Positions 1 through 11,800 of a DNA stretch of 64,000 nucleotides are shown piece by piece. Source of the DNA: Portulaca oleracea (Eukaryota; Streptophyta; Magnoliopsida; Caryophyllales; Portulacaceae); contig CM055870.1 in assembly GCA_029582165.1 (NCBI GenBank), positions 49,866,513 through 49,930,512 on the forward strand, given 5' to 3'. The notes under the pieces were generated by a model. The model was given only the letters and a program-made list of their open reading frames with translations. It was not told where the DNA came from and searched no databases. Position numbers and translations under genes: made by a program. Position 1 is the first letter of the stretch. Each line of letters begins with the position of its first letter.

Positions 1-344
1 ACAATGTCAACGAAGAGCTTGAACGAGGGGAGACGCTTTCTTCTTCCCAAGTTAAAATTTAGGAAAGCGAAGATGTAGCTCCCGAGTAAGAGCCTAAACT
101 GTTCACCAAAAAAAAAAATCATTTGCAGTTCATTTGCACTTTAGTTCCTTTCAGTTTTATCATTGTAATACTCCTGGTCCGCAAGAGTATAAACTGTGTA
201 CGACTAAATCAATAAATAAAATTGTCATTTCTATATCTTTAAATTTGAACTACGTTTGGCTTGATCCTTATGGCTATCCTATCCCTTAAGGTACGTAGGC
301 AATTTGGGTCTAGACCCAAATACAGTCATACCCAAGAAACAAAA

Positions 345-1145
345 AATAATTCATCGCAGGTCACCAAATTTTGAAGACTTTCCTGGTCAACAAACTCCAA
401 AACTTTCAAGTCAACAAACTTTAAGGACTTACAAGTTAGCAAATTCAAGACTCACAAGTCAAATACTTTCAAGTCACCAAAGTTAAAGACTCCCAAGTCG
501 AAATTGAAGACTTTCAAGTCAAGGACTCCCAAGTCAATCAAATAAAAAACTTTCAAGTCAACAAATTTCAAGACTCTGAAGTTACCAAATTCACTGACTT
601 CCAAGTCAACAGAAATTAAAGACTTCTAAGTCAGCAAAAATTCAAGACTTTCAAATCAATAAATTTCAAGACTCTTAAGTCACTAGGTCCCTTGACTGCC
701 AAGTCAACAACAAGACAAAGACTTCCAAGTCAGTCAAATCTCGCATCAACAAGTCTCCTGACTCCCAAGTCGATAAAATGAAAGACTTACAACTCAACCA
801 AATTCAAATCAACAAAACACAAGGACTCACAAGTCAAGGGAAAAAAAATCACGACTCCCAAGTCAATAAAGTTCGAGATTTCCATGTCAACAATGCATAC
901 AACTTCCAATCCAGCAAATCCAAAGACTTTTAAGTCAACAAACTTCAAGACTATTAAGTCATCAAACCCACCGACTTCCAAGTCATCAAAAATTGAAGAC
1001 GACGTCCAAGTCAGCCAAATTCAAGACTACCAAGTCGTCAAAATCAAATTTTAAAGACTTTTACGTCATCCCAAAACAAGACTCTCAAGTCAAAAGTGCA
1101 AGAAATAGACCGACTTCCAAGTCATTATGATTGAAGGCTTTCAAG
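345..1145 (+). repeat. Degenerate tandem array of a short palindromic motif (GACTTCCAAGTC type)
   Basis: About 30 copies of a motif of the form GACT(T/C)-NN-AAGTC recur every 20-35 bases, usually followed by AACAAA or CAAA. The commonest form, GACTTCCAAGTC, is an inverted repeat (GACTT / AAGTC around CC). The array lies inside the 3' untranslated region of the Tat/Ogre-like element. Confidence 0.8.
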
Positions 1146-1529
1146 CCGCACTCTAGCTTGCCAAGATCCTCATGTCGGTGGTTTGCTTAAAGTCGACACC
1201 ATCAATGGAATACTCAGGCTGGTTGAGAACTTCCTTCAGGCATACATTGGGGGGCATCGTAATCGTGTTGGTCGACTTCCGCTCCAAGACGATGTCATCA
1301 TCCTTCAAATCAAGGGTGCACTCCTTTGGCTAAGTAGTAGACTCTTTCAAGCTGGCGACATCGACGTCTCATTCAGATCAATATTGGGGGCATGCTAGAT
1401 GGCACTGTCCTTTCTATCAATCGATGACGCTTGTAGCCGAAGACAGATTAGGTGGCTTATTGTGGATCTTTAGAAGAAATTCCAACTGGCTCATCATGCC
1501 TCAACAGAAAATTCAAGTTCGCTCTTCAC

Positions 1530-2520
1530 ATAACGTAGACGGCAAAAAGTCCTGGAGGAGTGTTACACTTGCGACGAGGCACTGACTCCGTCGACCCAGA
1601 ATGTACTGATTTTTTAAAGAGTTTTCTATGACTACTCTACGTCAGTAAACTGAGGGGTATAACACTTCATAGCGAGGTGCTGACTTTGTCGACCCAGGTC
1701 AGTTCTGAAAAGAGACACCTCAAAGATGTCTAATACATCAGAACGTCCCCAAGGAGTAAACCTGATGATAACACCGTCGACCCAGGTCAGTTATGAAAAA
1801 GACACCTCAAAGATTAATACATCAGACCGTCCCCGAGGAGTAAACACGATGACGACACAGTCGACACAGACAGTCCTGAAGAGAGTAAGTCTACGACTAC
1901 TCAACGTCAGTGCACTGAGGAGTTTTGCGGCGAAGCGATGACCCAGTCAACCCTAACTGTGCTGTCGTTTTTAAGGGAGTTTTCCAGGAAAACTCTACGC
2001 TAGCAGCCAAGGGAGTAATCCACCTAAAGCGAAGCAATGATCCAGTCGACCCTGACTGTACTGTCGTTTTTGAGAGAGTTGTTCAGAACAACTCTACGCC
2101 AGCAGCCAAGAGAGTAATCCACCTAAGGTAAGGAGATGACTTCGTCGGCCCAGAGTGTACTGCCGTTTCTGAGAGAGATGTCTAGGACAACGCTACGTCA
2201 GTACGCTGAGGAGTAATCCACGGAAGCTAAGGTGGAGTGGTGACTTTGTCGACCCAAACTCTACTGTCGTTTTTGAGAGAGTTGTCTGGGACAACTCTAC
2301 GCCAGTAAGTTGAGGAGTATTCCACTTGAGGCCAAGAGACGACGCTGTCGATCCAGACAGTCCTGAAGAGAGCATTCTAGGACTACCCGGTGTCAGCACG
2401 CTGAGGAGTGATCCACTTGCAGCGAGACGATGACCATGTCGACCCAGACAATGCTTAAGAGAATTAGTCGATAACCGCTCTACGTTAGGATGCTGAGGAT
2501 TAAACAAAACACCACCGGCG
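1530..2520 (+). repeat. Degenerate ~85-150-bp tandem repeats with conserved hairpins
   Basis: Roughly eight units share an order of words: GTCGACCCAGAC-like, then CTGTCGTTTTTGAGAGAG, a hairpin, CTACGYCAGTA, and CTGAGGAGTAATCCAC. Hairpin arms at 1977-1995, 2076-2094 and 2279-2297 are perfectly or almost perfectly paired although their sequences differ. A second short pairing (TCAG/CTGA) follows in several units. Small ORFs in this block are chance openings. Confidence 0.8.
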
Positions 2521-3670
2521 ATGACGGAGATCAATGTCAAGAAGATAATAGCAGCCGAAATAAATCCTTTTTAGCTCCCTACAAAAAAAAACAAGAAAAA
2601 GAGGAAAAAAAAGAGTTTAAAAAGAAAAAAAGAATAACAAATAAAAAATAAAAAGAAGGTGACTAGAAAGTCACGTATTGCTAAGTGAAACAAAGAAGGC
2701 ATATTAGCTTGTATTCTACCAACATATGCCAATATAAAAAATTAATACTCATTATTGGTGAGTGGGGCCCATCTGTTCCTTGTATAAAGAAAAAAAAATA
2801 CTTAGTGAGTGCAAGTATGTTTCTTTTTTGAACAAAACACACATACACAAAATTATATTGATGCACTATTTAGAAAATTACACATATCATAACTAGCCAA
2901 ATCATAGATAATGAAAAAAATAGTTAGTGAGTGCAAGTATGTTGAATTAAAATCATCTGCTCCAATTTTGTGAACATTGCTATGAGAGACCAATTAAAGA
3001 CAACCAAGTGTCCCCCCAAGCAAATTTACAGTGAGTAAATCAGATGTTAAAGCAAGGCGGTAGGATCTCCCCTTTTTTTTTATTTTTTATGGCGACTCCA
3101 ATAATTCATTGTTGCCTTCCTCTACGACCTATAGCTCTACCAATGCCAGTTGAAAAAAGGGTCCTTGAGAAATTAACTTCGAACCTGCAAAAATCAAGAG
3201 AAAAATTCCAGAGAATATGAAAGGACATTGGCAATAGATGAAGATCGGCACAAAAGACCCCCTCTTTATATACTGGTTGGTTGGTTATGTCTTGAAAACT
3301 CCAATTTAGCAACGTTACTTTGCAAAGAATTTCATCTAATTAGAATTCTACATTGCTAGGGATTCTACATTGCTACCAATTGTGAAAAGAAGAGAGAGAG
3401 AAAAGAGTCATTCTTGTAGGGAACTCCCTTGAACATCCAACGCCTAAAAAAATAAAAGAGCACATAAATTCAACAAGATTGTTGCTTAATCAGCCCAAAT
3501 TGAAGGCCCAGACTTGGGTTAAATTCCATCACAAATTGATTAACTTTGGCATAGTTTTCGACTTGTAGAAAAATTGATTGCAAGTCCAAATCTATCCAAT
3601 TAACATTCGAGACCCAACTGCTACAAACACCAAAAATTTGTGTCCGCGGCTGATTCTCGAAGGGGGCATC

Positions 3671-4671
3671 TGTAGGAGGTAAAAAGATTGTCGACAAATT
3701 AGAAAATTACACGTCGAAAATAAATTAAATTTATTTGGCGAATTATTGTCCGCCACGTGTAAAATTAATTACGGCGGTCCATTTAATTGATTTTTAAATA
3801 GAAATGTACCTTGACCAATACCATCGTGACATGTGTCATTTATGATGCATAAAATAGTAATTATTTCTTTATTTTAAAATAAAGGAATAATTAATTAATT
3901 TGGGCCCAAGCCCAAAGCCGACTCAAACCCTAGACAACCCTAGGCCTCCAGAGCCTATAAATAGGGGTCCTCTCCTTCATTTTCAAGAGGCTCTGCAGTC
4001 TACCCCCACCGACATTCGACATTCTGCACTCTAGAGGTTTCAGAAGATCAAGCTAGCAGCAGTCTCCAGCTACCAAGCGCCAAGGATCGAAGTTTGCAAA
4101 AGCTTAAGATCGAGTCTCCAAGCCTCTACCGCGTCAAGATCAAGAACTGCTACAGAGTTCTTCGGCAAGACCTGCAAAGCCTTCAGAAGATCGAACTACA
4201 AGCGACCTCCAGCTACCAAGCGCCAAGGACCAACGTCGACTAGTTCAACAACTTCTGTTCTTCGCATCAAAGACTACAATTGTTTTCCTCGTCTGGTTCA
4301 TCGATCGAGATCAAGCACTAAGCTCTCGCATCCACGAATCGGGAGAACTACAACCAACAGTCAACCTGCAAACAACCAACCTTCGAGCAGACTCCAGCTA
4401 CCAAGCAGTAAGGGGACCAACGCTCAAGACCTTCAGCTCAAGAACTACTACAAGAATTCTTCAGTTAAACCTGCGTTCGAGATCGAGATCAAGTGTTCGC
4501 GCCCTCGGCTCACCCAAGCTTCAAGAGATCGAATCAGAGGACTACTTTATTGTATTTAATACAGAGATTGTACCCGCTTACATTCAAATATTAATACAAA
4601 TCAATTTGTTTCTCATATTTCTTGTCTTTATTTATTTCAGGCTCGGAATTTGTGTTTACATACGTTTAACA
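3671..4671 (+). mobile_element. Probable 3' LTR of the Tat/Ogre-like element
   Basis: Starts TGTAGGAGG directly after the polypurine tract and ends TTTAACA. It contains a TATA box, TATAAATA, at 3956-3963, about 285 bases inside. The transcribed part has three copies of the words CTCCAGCTACCAAGC around 4062, 4210 and 4392. The 3' limit is inferred from the TG...CA rule, because the partner LTR is outside the window. Confidence 0.55.
3956..3963 (+). promoter_or_regulatory. LTR TATA box
   Basis: TATAAATA inside the context GAGCCTATAAATAGGGG, at the position expected for the U3/R boundary of the LTR. Confidence 0.6.
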
Positions 4672-4831
4672 AAGTGGGCTTAAATAAATTATTTGTCATT
4701 CCTGTATTCATAAATAGTCACAAAAAAATTATACGTCTTACGATAAATTCATAGTGAGATGATCTTACATTGTTATTGATATTAAACAAGATATGAATTT
4801 TTTTAGTTAATAGTTTCTTCTGCAATTTGAG

Positions 4832-5336
4832 ATATTTACCAATATAGTACTACTTATCCACTTCACAGAGTTTTCAGTCAAGACAACTTGATAAATATAA
4901 ACCCCCTGAGTCAATAGCGGTCACATGGCATTAAATTTGTAGAATATCGAACACCACTTGAGTTTTGTATCCATTTATAAAAAGTCTTGAATATAATCTT
5001 ATTCCGTCGCTATAAATAAAACAAAAATAATCCCATATGAGAAAATCCGAAGCTAAAAAGTACAAAGCAAGTGATCTACATAAAAAAATAGCAATTAAAA
5101 AATCGATCCAAGAAGAAAATATCCTTGAAATCCTTAATTTTTCTTTACTTTTTCGCACCTCTCTTGAAGGGTTCCTCAGCTGCGCGATGCTTACCAATGA
5201 CATTCATACCACAAAGCTTTCTCAAAATCAACCTCCTACAAGCAAGCCCCGTGTCAAGTAATATCCTCGAAATCCTTGATCTTTTTGAGAGTTTCAGATG
5301 TACATGTATCCTTATGAACAATATCCAAAACTCTCC
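4832..5336 (-). repeat. Dispersed repeat R1, copy a (possible gene-fragment carrier)
   Basis: About 500 bp with clear similarity in the same direction to 11050-11575. Shared words include GAGATATTTACCA, CACCACTTGAGTTTTG and CCTTGAAATCCTT. Read on -, one frame keeps an alignable peptide in both copies (words LACRRL, LRK, EEPFKRGA or KEPFKRGA) that ends in a stop here. I do not recognise the protein. It could be a captured 3' gene end or a chance opening in a transposon. Confidence 0.6.
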
Positions 5337-5631
5337 TAGTGGGCCAACTCCCATCATTTTTCAAAGATGAGTAACACTCCTTTTAATTTTTTTTTAAGGG
5401 TAATAAACAAGAATATTTAGGCATCCCTTCTTACAAATGATCTGCCTTGTGCTTGTTAAGTTGAATAGTCACTAATTTATTAGCATTGTTATCAGCTCCA
5501 ACACGCTTACCATTAGGTTTTCAATTTGAACATTCTTTTTTTATACAAGAGTAGTATTCAAAGGGTTGAAATTCCCATGAAAAGTGGGTATTTTAAACGG
5601 AGTTTCAATGGGACCCACCCATTAGAAAAAG

Positions 5632-5905
5632 TTACTACATTTGTCCCAAAGTATTTGTCTATTTATCTAATTTTTTTGTTCTAAAATATTTGTCCTATTT
5701 ATAATTTCAACAATTGTAATTCTTTTTCTACCCCTAATTAATAAATTCAATTATCACTTTTTACAATTCCAACAATTATTATCTTCAATTAAAGTAGGGG
5801 TAATTTGGGTATATTACAAACTTTTTACCACAATTGCCAATATGCATTGATCCTCTCAAATTAGGTAAATTGACAAATATAATGGGATAAAGGTAGTATA
5901 TTACA
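5632..5905. mobile_element. Mariner/Stowaway-like MITE
   Basis: About 270 bp bounded by inverted repeats of about 29 bases: left TACTACATTTGTCCCAAAG, right the complement of a segment reading ACAAATATAATGGGATAAAG followed by GTAGTA. These resemble the common plant 'YTACTCCCTCYRTCCC' MITE ends. The interior is AT-rich with no ORF. Confidence 0.7.
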
Positions 5906-6419
5906 AATGACAATTTTCGGTGAGAGGTGAGGCCTTGTCAAGAACATTTTTCGAAGGGATAGAGACGCGTGTCAAAAAAAAAAAAAATTGATAGAAAGTT
6001 ATTCTCCCGTTGAAATTTCCTTGATAGATAAAAAAAATGTGTTTGTTGTCAAAAAATAGGCTATATATATTAAAAGAAAATCACCAAATCTACCCATGTT
6101 TATTGGAATGAGAAGAGCATTACAACCTACCCAAATGTGTTTGGTGTGGTGCCTCATTGCTAAGTTAATATTTCCCTTTTTATTTTATTTTTTAACATAT
6201 CAAATAATATTGTTATTTAAAAAATTTGGTGATATTATGGTCCACTCCAACAAAAATTTTTGGCTCCACCCATTGATTCCAAGTTACCAATGAGACCCGT
6301 TGCCTACAGGTAATTCAAATTACATGTATACTCAACTTCTTGCATCAATCTTTTAATTATATTTTCTTCTGAAATTCGAATAAAAACGAGTACAAAGGAA
6401 TTCGGGCGACCCTCATCAC

Positions 6420-6468
6420 CAGCGGTGAATCTAGGGTGGATTCGCGTGGGGTCAAGTGACCCCGCTTT

Positions 6469-6500
<32 letters not shown>

Positions 6501-7384
6501 TTGTAAGTTTCGTTATTTACGAAATATTAGATAATTACATATACAAAATAAGAAGAAATGTAATCAAATCAGATTTGTTGGTTTAAGTGGCAAGCGCTAG
6601 TTTATATTATCTATAATTGTTGAAGTAGTGAATTCAAACCCCATCCTCACCACCTAGTATTTTTTTGCTTCGTTTTCTGCTCCACATTCAAATCTGTTGT
6701 TCGCTTAAATTAAATCTAATTCACTTCATTTTTTTCTCCAACGATAACATTTATTGATTTCTTTTTCTCTTCATTCTTTTCACCTAGGATCACATAATTC
6801 TTTTTTTACTTCATTTGTTTCCCAAATATCACTTTGTTTTAATTCTTTTTCAATTTATTCTCTCTCAAATATCGCATTCATTTTTTTTTATGTTTTTCAC
6901 TTCATTTTTTTCTCCAATGATAGCATTTGTTGAATTCTTTTTCTCTCCGTTCTTTTCCCAAGGATCACATAATTCTTTTTTCACTTGATTTGTTTCCTAA
7001 ATATCACTTTGTTTTAATTCTTTTCACTTCAGTTTCCCCCTCAAATATCACATTCATTTTTTAACTCCGTGTAAATTTAGCTCACTTCAAACTATAAATA
7101 ACAATCATGATCTCTATCAACTTCTCTGCCTAACGAAAAATTTGTATTCCCACCAAGACTTAAAGCTTGGTGGGAAGGTTGCTTAATTTATTGTTTTCAA
7201 TTTATCTTTGGTAAATATTGCATAACAAGCATGATCCTTATCTTTGGTAAAGATCGTATTTATTTAACTCATGACGCGCCATGGCTAGCCAAAGAAAAAG
7301 TACTGTAAAATGTTTTTATTTATTGTGTTGACTTCTTATATTTGATTTTGAACCCGCTTAGTTTTATTTCTGAATTCGCCACTG
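6420..7384. mobile_element. Non-autonomous hAT-like element, 965 bp
   Basis: Ends are CAGCGGTGAATC and the complement CAGTGGCGAATT, i.e. CAGYGGYGAATY inverted repeats. Flanks CTCATCAC (6412-6419) and TTCATCAC (7385-7392) form an 8-bp target duplication with one mismatch, as expected for hAT. It has no transposase ORF. The interior holds a tandem duplication, entered separately. Confidence 0.75.
6720..7060. repeat. Tandem duplication (~170 bp unit) inside the hAT-like element
   Basis: CACTTCATTTTTTTCTCCAA begins two successive blocks (about 6721 and 6898). Both go on through GGATCACATAATTCTTTTTT and ATATCACTTTGTTTTAATTC, with scattered substitutions. Confidence 0.75.
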
Positions 7385-7665
7385 TTCATCACAAGACCTT
7401 GCATGTAAACAAATTTGATGACACTGTTATTTTATTGGTGTACATTTCTAAATATTTACTATTTCAATTAGCACATTTTAAATAATCACATATTAAAAAA
7501 CAAACTACAAAAGTTAATTGACCCAATATAATAGATCTTTTTTCAAAAATACAGTGATCTTAAATCATTTATCAGCCAAATCACCTACGCAATTTTAAAT
7601 AATCACATGTTAAAAGACAAACTACAAACGATAGTTGGCCTAATAATTATTTTTTTCAAATCATC

Positions 7666-7952
7666 ACCATGTTCTTTTCTGCGGTGGGTAAATTGTGGAA
7701 ATTGTATGATATGCTAAATTGTGGAAAGTGTGTTATGTCGGGGTACGGTATGGTAGGTTGTGGTAAAATTTGTTGAAGAATGATTGGTGTGACAGGTGAG
7801 GGGAGAGAAAAGTAAGAAGAAAGAAAAGTAAGTAGAGAGAAAATTATGATAGTTGTGGTAAAGTATAGTATGATATGATAAGACGCTGTAGTTTGTAAAT
7901 AGCGTGGTAAATTGCAGTTAAATACGATAGAACCATACAAAAGAACATGACC
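7666..7952. mobile_element. PIF/Harbinger-like MITE (GTTCTTTT family), copy 1
   Basis: Left end CCATGTTCTTTTCTGCGGT; right end reads AAAAGAACATGACC, its approximate inverse. The interior is built of GGTAAATTGTGG-like words. Related copies lie at about 12898-13190, 13284-13522 and 43771-44017. Confidence 0.55.
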
Positions 7953-7976
7953 TAAATTATTTATCAGCCAAATTTT

Positions 7977-8610
7977 AATACACAAAAGTTTGGAGTTAAT
8001 TACATTTACCCTACCTGACATATTTGGCAATAATTTTTGTACACCCGACATTTGGGAAATAATTTTCACTCTACCTTACATTTAGTGAAAGTGATTTTTT
8101 GTGTTAGAATCCGGTAACTTGTCATCGAAAATGAAAAAATACAATAATACCCCTATATCACTATGTGAAATTACGATGCTGCCCTTTAATTTGAAAAGGA
8201 AAATATTATGTTGGAGAATAGAAGACAGACATGATGGTTTGGGAGGGGTTAAGTTTTCATTTTCTGTATGGGAGGGGGCCCGGGGAGAGGAATCAGAGAA
8301 ATTAGTGGATTAGTTGGTTTTTAAAATGCCATAACAATTAATACTAAGGGTACAAAAGTCATTTCACATTTAATTCAAAGTCAAAGGAAATAATAACAAG
8401 GGTATAAAGGTCACTTCATATTTATTTTTTTACAGTTCACCGGAAAAGTCAATAAAAAATCAATTATAACACACCTGAGGGGCTTTAAATTTATGACCAC
8501 TCAAATATCAGGCAGGGTGAAAATTATTTCTCAAATATCGGGTGTGCAAAAATTATTATCATATAAGTCAGGTAGGTAAATGTAATTAACTTCAAAAGTT
8601 CGTGTATACT
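7977..8610. mobile_element. Long-TIR foldback element, ~630 bp
   Basis: Inverted arms of at least 75 bases: left includes GTTAATTACATTTACC, CCTACCTGACAT and ACACCCGACATTTGGG; right includes the complements CCCAAATATCGGGTGT-like and GGTAGGTAAATGTAATTAAC. The small ORF at 8101-8313 lies in the spacer and resembles no family I know. Long arms would suit a Mutator-like derivative, but no target duplication was established. Confidence 0.65.
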
Positions 8611-8671
8611 GTATATTGTGGACAAAAGTCTAGTAAACAAAAGAAGGGGGGGGGGGGGGTTGTCCTTGGGT

Positions 8672-8679
8672 TATATAAA
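8672..8679 (+). promoter_or_regulatory. Probable TATA box of the NPF gene
   Basis: TATATAAA in GGGTTATATAAAGAGG, about 190 bases upstream of the ATG at 8865. That spacing would give a 5' UTR of about 160 bases. No competing in-frame ATG lies between them. The upstream open frame at 8820 starts with TTG. Confidence 0.5.
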
Positions 8680-8864
8680 GAGGAGGGTGCATGCATGACG
8701 ATAAGTCATCACATTAGAGTGGCTAGTAACAAGTAGGAGATTGACTTGTAGGAAAGTATGTTCAGATTCTAATGAATCCCTAGCTACCTTCATATCCTAC
8801 ATCTAACAAACAACTGAAGTTGAACATCCTCCAACAGATTGTAATCAACTTTTTTCTGGGAAGT

Positions 8865-11800
8865 ATGAGTGTGGAAGAAGGCCATGGTGATGATGAATAC
8901 ACAAAGGATGGCACCGTGGATCTCAAAGGCAACCCTGTACTTCGATCCAAACGCGGTGGTTGGACTGCATGCTTCTTCGTCGTTGGTATCTCTTTCTCTC
9001 CTTTCCCTCTAGTTATCTGAGTACCATGCTTGATGATATTTTTTATGATGCATTTGGTAGTTTCTTAGGCAAATTAGCAAAAACTTTCCCTAGAGCCGTT
9101 TGATAATTTATTTACAGAGAGAAATAATGAGTCCCTCTCTAAAGCTTTTATATTTATTTACTACAATCTAATAAGAGAAAGCTTATCAACTTAGAAAAGT
9201 TGGTTGACATCTTCTTTAGTATCACACATATATATATCTTCATTTATTTTAGGGAATATATGGATCTTAATTAATATCACATAAGCATAAAAATATGCAC
9301 GTTAGAACTGGTCTAGTTTACTACATAATCTCAAGCATTCATTGAAAATTGTACTAGTGTTTGTCTTACACTTCTACTAGTATCTTGTCTTGTCTTGTGT
9401 GTGTTAGCCTTTCGCATTTTTTTGGTGTTTGCGGCAATGGATGTGGTTCACAAATGCACGCCTCTCTAATATTCACTTTCCTCCATATCTTCTAAATTTG
9501 GCTCCTTGTGAATCAAATTTTGGGTCCAATTTTTCTTTTATTTTATTTGGGTAAAATTCATGTATTAATTAGAACTTTTCTGCATGAGAGAGAAAATAAA
9601 GAAGAGAGAGGAAGAGGAGTTTGATGAGAGTAAAGGAGCTAAATGAAAAATGAAATGTTTCCAATAGATATAAGAAATAACGGTAAGAATTTAGATCACG
9701 AGGAATAACGTAGACCGTGAAATTGTATTTTTTTGAGGTTGAATCTAACAAAATAATTTATAAAGAGAGAGGAAAAAATTATTTTCACCTAGAGTAACTT
9801 TCCACTGTTTTGATGGTCAAATATCTAAAAATGGAAAAATCATTTTTCTAGCTGGTAAACACACCCTTTGTTTAAAATCATTATGATTATCTTAAAATAT
9901 CTTTCTTTCTAGTTGTTTATAATGGTTTTTCGCTAATCATTCCAATCAAAATCAGAGGCCTTGATTCCGATGACTTCAACATTTGACACCAATCACATAG
10001 AGGACGTCTTTTCCATGGAGATAGCAATAGTAAACAAATAAATAAATAAAAGATTTAGCTAAACTGATAGTTTATACATCAGTTTCAATCAAGATTCAAG
10101 ATTATAGCTAGTTTGTTCCAGTCTTATTTGAGTTTGACCAAATGAACCTATTTAGTAAACAAAGGTGTGCTATATTATTGGTATTAGTCAATGAATATTT
10201 TTTAGTCAATAGCATAGTAATTAAAATCTTGATTGGAATTTACAATTCTATGACTTTACGATCCGAAAATCCTACATACACTGCTAAAAACATGTGTATT
10301 ATCGAGTATTGACCACTTTTTCTAACAAACCGTTTCCATAACCATTTTATATATTTTTAATTTTTCAGCTACTTTTCCACTTTTAAATGGGAAATAAGGC
10401 TAGAAATTCAAATTACTTTTGTTAAAATGGTGTGAAATTTTTCCGACCAATCATTTTCTTACTATTCGAAAATGGTTGGAAAAACGGTAATCTGACGGTT
10501 TTTCCAACCATTTTCAAACATTAGGAAAAAGGATGGTAGAAAAAATTTCCCACCATTTTAGCAAAAGTGGTTGAAATTTCTAACCATTTTTCCCACTTAA
10601 AATTTAAAAATAGTTGGAAAATCTAAATAATATAAAATGGTTGTTAAAACGGTTTATTTTTCCAATTATTTTAAATTAGTTGGAAAAAAGGGTTTATAAT
10701 GCATATTTCTTTAGTAGTGTTAAGGTTCTACGATCCTAGCTTTGATCCACGATCCGATATAAATTTGAAAATGTTTGCGCATATTATCAAATTTAGATTG
10801 TTTTCATAACAATATAATTTTGTATTAAAGTTATGAACTGAAATATAATTTAACATATTGCTTCATTTTAGTATATATTTATCAAGATTTTGACTATTAT
10901 AAAACTTTTTGCTGTTTGTCTAATTAATTAGAATCTTATGATTCTCACTCCGACTCTGAAGTTTCGATTCCAACTACCCACATAGATCCTAACTAAGATC
11001 TCAATCCTAACGACCTTAGTCGATAATTAATATATAGTTTTTTTTCCCATGCAATTTGAGATATTTACCAGTATACCACTTATCCACTTCGTGGACTTTT
11101 CAATCAAGAATTTCTGCAACTTGATAAATATGAACACCCCCATGTCAAAAGAGGTCCCATGACATTAAATTTGTAGAAGACGAAACACCACTTGAGTTTT
11201 GCATTCATTTATAAAAATCATTTTATATAACCATATCTTACTCCATTGCTAAAAAAAAAGACAATAATCATATATGAGAATATCACAAATTTAAAAACAC
11301 AAAGCAAGCAATCCGCATAATTAAGGAACACCAACCATAAAACCGTTCCAAAAAGAAAATATCCTTGAAATCCTTGACGTTGCTTTTCTTTTCTTTTCTT
11401 TTCTTTTCTGCACCCCTCTTGAAGGGTTCTTTAGCCATATGATGCTCACCAATGATATTCATACCCCAAAACTTTCTTAAAACCAACCTTCTGCAAGCAA
11501 GCTTTGCGTTAATATCCTTGAAATGCTTGATTTTTCTAGAAGCTTCAGATGTAGATTTAACAACATCCAAAACCCTCGTCCACTTAGCTTATTGATGACC
11601 TCGTCAACCTCGCAGAAATCTCTGAAATTTGAAGTATCAATTTCCTGTAGATTGGCTAAATTAATATAACAAACCAACTATCCATTAAAAAATAATAATA
11701 GCCTATTATGCATTGGGAGGATATCCTTTTCAAATATATGTAATGGTAGCTATTATTAAATGGACACTCCTAATTTCAATATCTAGATCCACTGCTTCAT

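Larger units (their letters stand above)
1..3670 (+). mobile_element. 3' internal region of a Tat/Ogre-like Ty3/gypsy retrotransposon (5' part outside window)
   Basis: Non-coding stretch ending in a polypurine tract and LTR. Near 245-300 it has the words CTACGTTTGGCTTGATCC and TACGTAGGCA, which I associate with the long 3' region of Tat/Ogre elements downstream of integrase. It then holds two blocks of short tandem repeats (entered separately), an AT-rich block (about 2530-3060) and the tract GAAGGGGGCATC immediately before a TG-starting LTR at 3671. No reading frame here looks like protein. The phrase GGCGACTCC near 3091 resembles the primer site seen in this lineage. Lineage assignment is from recognised words, not alignment. 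Confidence 0.6.

Noticed and set aside
8820..8864. N-terminal extension of the NPF protein
   Set aside because: The upstream frame opens at TTG, not ATG, and the known homologue begins at the residue encoded at 8865.
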